A stretch of DNA of 64,000 nt from the NCBI RefSeq assembly GCF_036014175.1, contig NZ_CP107917.1:8494001-8558000 (forward strand), written 5' to 3'. A program made the position numbers and the translations under genes. Below, in pieces: positions 60,505 through 64,000 of this stretch (within the stretch, counting starts at the first letter, position 1; every line of letters begins with the position of its first letter). The notes beneath the pieces were generated by a model. The model made no database searches. It was not told the origin of the DNA and was given only the letters and a program-made list of their open reading frames with translations. Source of the stretch: Streptomyces sp. NBC_00443. Its GTDB lineage: Bacteria; Actinomycetota; Actinomycetes; Streptomycetales; Streptomycetaceae.

Positions 60505-62127
60505 ATGAGTACAGAGCGCAACTCGGAGTCGGTGGCACTGGTGGTCGCTGCCCGAAGCGGCGAGCCGGCGGCACAGGACGCCCTGGTCAGCGCCTACCTC
60601 CCGTTGGTCTACAACGTCGTGGGACGGGCTCTGAACGGCTCGGTCGACGTCGACGACGTAGTGCAGGACACGATGCTGCGTGCCCTCGACGCGCTGGGCG
60701 GGCTGCGTGCTCCCGAGAACTTCCGTTCCTGGCTCGTCGCCATCGCGATGAACCAGGTGCGGGCGCACTGGCATGACCGGCAGTCGGCGCCGAACGGAGT
60801 CGAGGAGGCCGAGGATCTCGCGGACCCGGGCGCCGACTTCGTGGACCTGACCTTGATGCAGCTCCAGCTGTCCGGTCAGCGCATGGAGACCGCACGGGCG
60901 ACCCGCTGGCTGGAGCCGGACGACCGGGGGCTGCTGTCGCTCTGGTGGCTGGAGTGCGCCGGCGAGCTGACGAGGGTCGAGGTCGCCGAGGCCCTGGAGC
61001 TGTCGCCACAGCACACGGCGGTCCGGGTGCAACGGATGAAGGCCCAGCTGGAGGCGGCCCGCGTGGTGGTGCGGGCCCTCGACGCGCGGCCACGCTGCGA
61101 GGAACTGCAGGGCCTGCTGGTCTCCTGGGACGGCCGCCCCTCGGCGCTGTGGCGCAAGCGAATAGCCCGGCATGCCCGTGGTTGTTCGCATTGCTCCGGT
61201 TTGTGGAGCGGGTTGCTGCCCGCCGAGGGGCTGTTGGCCGGTCTGGCGCTGGTCGCAGCGGCGCCCGCGCTGCTGGAGAGCGTGCTCTCCGCCGCCGGCG
61301 GTATGGCCCTGGCCGGCTCGGCGTACCAGCTGAGCGCCTCGGGCGGCCACGGCAGGTCGGGCCCGGGATCCGGTGCCCGGTCTGCCTCCCGCACCGAGGC
61401 GCGTCGACGCCGCCGCATCCGCCGCCGGGCCGTCGGCGGCGCCGTCGTGGCGGCCTGCGTCGCGGGCGGCGCCCTGTGGTACTTCGACACGGACCCCGGG
61501 ACCGGGAAGGAGGAGGCGTCGGCCGCGGGCACCCCCGGCGCTCCCGCCGCTGAGCTCTCGGAACCGAGCCCCATCGAGACCTCCCCGTCGGCGTCGAAGT
61601 CGCCGTCCCCGTCCGCGTCGCCCTCGAAGAAGGCGAGCCCCTCCAAGTCGCCCAGCCCGACGAAGAAGAGCGTGCCGAACCCCCGGCCCTCCAGCCGGCC
61701 GACCCGGACCGCGACCAGCACCCCGCAGACACAGGCGGCCCCGTCGGGTGCCGTCGCGCAGGTGGTCGCGCTGGTCAACAAGGAGCGGTCGGCCGCCGGC
61801 TGCGGTCCGCTGTCGGAGGACTCCCAGCTGAACCAGGCCGCGCTGCGCCACTCCGAGGACATGGACGCCCGCGACTTCTTCGACCACACCAACCCGGACG
61901 GTGCCGACCCCGGGCAGCGCGTCACCGCCGCGGGCTACACCTGGTCCACGTACGGGGAGAACATCGCCCAGGGCCAGCAGACGCCCGAGGCGGTGATGGA
62001 GTCCTGGATGAACAGCCCGGGCCACCGTGCCAACATCCTCAACTGCTCGTTCAAGGACATCGGCGTGGGCATCCACAAGGCATCCGGCGGCCCGTGGTGG
62101 ACCCAGGTCTTCGGCGCCAAGCAGTGA
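60505..62127 (+). CDS. Membrane-anchored ECF sigma factor fused to an extracellular CAP/SCP domain
   Basis: The ATG at 60505 (reads MSTERNSES) gives 540 residues. Region 2 of a sigma-70 factor is seen at about residues 15-75 (LPLVYNVVGRALNGSVDVDD, VVQDTMLRALDALGGLRAPE), and region 4 at about 150-190 (LTRVEVAEALELSPQHTAVR). Then HARGCSHC, an HxxxCxxC pattern as in anti-sigma zinc (ZAS) domains. Hydrophobic helices near 235-270 and 315-335 lead to a low-complexity Ser/Pro linker, then a CAP (SCP/YkwD) domain with His in ALRHSEDM, DHTNPDG and SPGHRAN and Glu in YGENIAQG. This arrangement resembles the C-terminally extended ECF groups of actinobacteria. An extracellular domain could signal through the membrane to the sigma part. 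Confidence 0.9.
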   Translation: MSTERNSESVALVVAARSGEPAAQDALVSAYLPLVYNVVGRALNGSVDVDDVVQDTMLRALDALGGLRAPENFRSWLVAIAMNQVRAHWHDRQSAPNGVEEAEDLADPGADFVDLTLMQLQLSGQRMETARATRWLEPDDRGLLSLWWLECAGELTRVEVAEALELSPQHTAVRVQRMKAQLEAARVVVRALDARPRCEELQGLLVSWDGRPSALWRKRIARHARGCSHCSGLWSGLLPAEGLLAGLALVAAAPALLESVLSAAGGMALAGSAYQLSASGGHGRSGPGSGARSASRTEARRRRRIRRRAVGGAVVAACVAGGALWYFDTDPGTGKEEASAAGTPGAPAAELSEPSPIETSPSASKSPSPSASPSKKASPSKSPSPTKKSVPNPRPSSRPTRTATSTPQTQAAPSGAVAQVVALVNKERSAAGCGPLSEDSQLNQAALRHSEDMDARDFFDHTNPDGADPGQRVTAAGYTWSTYGENIAQGQQTPEAVMESWMNSPGHRANILNCSFKDIGVGIHKASGGPWWTQVFGAKQ

Positions 62128-62142
62128 GGCCGGAGCCCGCGG

Positions 62143-63576
62143 TCACAGCATGACGTGCTTGACCTGCGTGTAGTCGAGCAGGCCGGTCATGGAGAGGTCG
62201 CTGCCGTACCCGGAGTGGCCCACCCCGCCGTGCGGCATCTCCGACACCGTGGTGCCGTGGGTGTTGACCCAGACGATGCCGGTCCGCAGCGCACGGCTCG
62301 CACGCATCGCCCGGTCGTGGTCGCGGGTCCAGACGCTCGCGGCGAGTCCCTGGGTGACCCCGTTGGCCAGGCGGAAGGCCTCGGACTCGTCGGTGAAGGG
62401 CTGGACGGTGACGACCGGACCGAACACCTCGCTGCGTACGATCTCGTCCTCCTGCCGCACCCCGGCGACCACCGTGGCCCGGTGGAAGTAGCCGGGGCGG
62501 GGCAGCGCGGTGCCGCCCGTGACCACCTCGGCGTGGTCGGGCAGCCTGTCCAACAGGCCACTGACGCCCGCAAGTTGAGCGGCGTTCGCGAGCGGCCCGA
62601 AGTCGGCGCTCTCGTCGTCCGGGGCGCCGGGCAGCAGTCGGGCGGCGCGGTCGGCGAAGCGGTCCAGGAAGGTGTCGTGGATCCGCCGGTCGACCAGGAT
62701 CCTGGTCGCGGCCGTGCAGTCCTGGCCCGCGTTGTAGTAGGCCAGCGACGACAACTGCTCGACCGCGTCGTCGAGATCGGCGTCCGCGTGGATCAACACC
62801 GGTGCGTTGCCGCCGAGTTCCAGGTGCAGTCGCTTGAGGTCGGCAGCAGCCGCGGCGGCGATCTGCTGCCCCGCGCGGACGCTTCCGGTGACGGCGACCA
62901 GCCGGACGTGGGGGTGGGCGACGAGGGAGCGTCCGGTGTCGCGGTCGCCGCACACGACGTTGAGCACGCCGGGCGGCAGGTGCTCGGTGGCCAGCCGGGC
63001 GAGGAGCGCGGCCGACGACGGCGTGGTGTCGGACGGTTTCAGGACGACCGTGTTGCCCGCGGCCAGCGCGGGGGCGATCTTCCACACGGCCATCATCAGC
63101 GGGTAGTTCCACGGGGTGATCTGGGCGCAGACGCCGACCGGCTCGCGCCGCAGCACGGAGGTACGGCCCGGCGTGTACTCCGTGGCGGCAGCGCCGGGCA
63201 GGTTGCGGGCGGCTCCGGCGAAGTACCGCAACACGTCCACGATCGCGGGCAGTTCGTCGCCCAGGAACAGAGCGCGCGGCTTGCCGGTGTCGGCCACCTC
63301 GGCGCCCGCCACCGCACCGGCATCCCTCTCCAGGGCGTCGGCGATGCGCAGCAGTGCGGTCTGCCGCTCGGCCGGAGTCGTCAGCGACCAGCCGGCAAAG
63401 GCCTCCTCGGCCGCTCGGCAGGCCGCGTCCACGTCCTCGGCACCGGAGAGCGGCGCCGTGCCGTGCAGGAGTCCGGTGGCCGGGTCGATCAGCCGGAGGG
63501 TGGCGCCGGAGGCGGCCGGCACCTCCTTCCCGCCGATGTGGTTGAGGACGGTTGCGAGGTCGTCGGTGTCAGCCAC
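62143..63576 (-). CDS. Aldehyde dehydrogenase (gamma-aminobutyraldehyde-type)
   Basis: The start is GTG 63576, with GGAGG nine bases upstream; it overlaps the stop of the amine oxidase gene by eight bases. The 477-residue protein has the NAD-binding region TPWNYPLMMAVWKIAPALAA, the catalytic Glu motif LHLELGGNAPVL and the catalytic Cys in YYNAGQDCTAATR. The overlap and gene order with a flavin amine oxidase suggest that amine oxidase makes an aminoaldehyde, which this enzyme oxidises, as in putrescine breakdown to GABA. It converges with the sigma-CAP gene (15-base gap). Confidence 0.92.
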   Translation of the reverse strand: MADTDDLATVLNHIGGKEVPAASGATLRLIDPATGLLHGTAPLSGAEDVDAACRAAEEAFAGWSLTTPAERQTALLRIADALERDAGAVAGAEVADTGKPRALFLGDELPAIVDVLRYFAGAARNLPGAAATEYTPGRTSVLRREPVGVCAQITPWNYPLMMAVWKIAPALAAGNTVVLKPSDTTPSSAALLARLATEHLPPGVLNVVCGDRDTGRSLVAHPHVRLVAVTGSVRAGQQIAAAAAADLKRLHLELGGNAPVLIHADADLDDAVEQLSSLAYYNAGQDCTAATRILVDRRIHDTFLDRFADRAARLLPGAPDDESADFGPLANAAQLAGVSGLLDRLPDHAEVVTGGTALPRPGYFHRATVVAGVRQEDEIVRSEVFGPVVTVQPFTDESEAFRLANGVTQGLAASVWTRDHDRAMRASRALRTGIVWVNTHGTTVSEMPHGGVGHSGYGSDLSMTGLLDYTQVKHVML

Positions 63577-64000
63577 GGCGCAGTACCTCCTCGGCGGCGG
63601 TCCGGCCGGTGCGGACGGCGCCCTCCATGTATCCGGCGACCCACTGGTCGGAGCCGCAGACGTAGAACGGTGGCTCATGGGTGCCGTGCAGGGGGCCGAC
63701 GGCCATGACCTCGCCGGGCGGCCACTGGGTGACGTATCCCTGGGTCCACGGGTCGGTGCCCCACAGCCGCAGATGGCAGTCGGTCGGCCGCAGCGCCTCG
63801 TCGCCGAACATGCCGGCCATCTCGGCGAGCAGTTCGGGCGTGCGCAGATGCGGGGGCGTCCCGAGCAGGACGCCGTAGCGCTCGGGCGGGATCAGGGCCG
63901 ACAGGACGCCCTCGTTCTGCGGCCAGGTGCTGCCCAGGACCCCCTCGGCCTCGGACAGACCGTTCAGGCCGGCCTCCCGCCAGAAGGGGCGGTCGTAGAC
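63569..64000 (-). CDS. Flavin amine oxidase (putrescine oxidase-like), C-terminal part
   Basis: The frame is open to the right edge of the window, so this is the 3' part of a gene, about 143 residues. It shows the C-terminal FAD-binding pattern of flavin monoamine oxidases: WREAGLNGLSEAEGVLGSTW, then ALIPPERYGVLLGTP, MFGDEALRPTDCHLRLWGTD, PWTQGYVTQWPPGEVM and SDQWVAGYMEGAVRTGRTAA. The W..G.V.T and GSDQWVAGYMEGAVRTG segment is the final FAD-contact motif. Function by family: oxidation of amines such as putrescine to aldehydes. It precedes the aldehyde dehydrogenase with an overlap. Confidence 0.88.
   Translation of the reverse strand, partial: VYDRPFWREAGLNGLSEAEGVLGSTWPQNEGVLSALIPPERYGVLLGTPPHLRTPELLAEMAGMFGDEALRPTDCHLRLWGTDPWTQGYVTQWPPGEVMAVGPLHGTHEPPFYVCGSDQWVAGYMEGAVRTGRTAAEEVLRRG

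Noticed and set aside
1..64000. tRNA or rRNA genes
   Set aside because: I searched by eye for T-loop GGTTCGAATCC-type segments and rRNA-like conserved blocks and found none.

Overview
The window is very GC-rich, has dense overlapping reading frames, and carries families typical of Streptomyces: SpoIIE-type phosphatases, a snapalysin, an HbpS/SenS/SenR-like module, an LLM-class flavin oxidoreductase, a DUF2690-type secreted protein and a sigma factor joined to a CAP domain. I read it as chromosomal DNA of a Streptomyces or close relative, probably an accessory or arm region because decayed genes are frequent. I see no rRNA, tRNA, CRISPR array or complete insertion sequence.

Region by region. 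1-4.5 kb: the end of a PucR-type regulator, then two divergent SpoIIE/PP2C phosphatases. 4.5-8.2 kb: a three-gene leftward unit with a TPR-CHAT (caspase-like) protein, a small acidic protein and a DUF6338-like membrane protein. 8.3-10.9 kb: two secreted proteins (an I36 inhibitor-like protein and an NlpC/P60 hydrolase) and a broken VOC gene. 11-14 kb: a leishmanolysin-like metalloprotease divergent from a trypsin-nuclease fusion. 14.2-15.3 kb: a third PP2C phosphatase. 15.4-19.3 kb: an ABC importer (permease, lipoprotein, ATPase) with an F420/FMN-type oxidoreductase. 19.5-23.1 kb: a collapsed Ser/Thr kinase, LtrA, and a membrane protein-GntR pair behind a strong double operator. 23.2-27.6 kb: secreted sugar dehydrogenase and PA14/CBM/DUF1080 proteins. 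27.8-33 kb: a degraded stretch with a ferric-reductase-like protein, SRPBCC, SDR and LysR remnants, and small stress-type proteins.

33-37.7 kb: a VOC protein, an MFS exporter with its TetR repressor and operator, an AI-2E transporter and a flavin-binding protein. 37.8-42.5 kb: hydrolases, a potassium channel and a RibD-type reductase. 42.7-46.4 kb: snapalysin, NAD kinase, a secreted protein and a nucleotidyltransferase. 46.4-49 kb: an HbpS/SenS/SenR-like heme-redox module whose hbpS and senS frames are both shifted. 49-52.7 kb: a TetR-controlled SnoaL/NmrA operon and a flavoprotein interrupted by a stop codon. 52.7-60.2 kb: a compact divergent cluster with two ATP-grasp ligases, a HemN-like radical SAM enzyme, a DUF1152 protein, a GNAT protein and an MFS exporter. 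This looks like a biosynthetic locus for a small amide or peptide product. 60.5-64 kb: a membrane-anchored sigma factor-CAP fusion, an aldehyde dehydrogenase and the end of an amine oxidase.

The three strongest candidates for something undescribed are the ATP-grasp/radical SAM cluster, the protease-nuclease fusion with its metalloprotease neighbour, and the CHAT unit. One caution applies throughout: six genes are each broken by what looks like the loss of a single G on the coding strand. This could be real decay or a systematic base-calling error.
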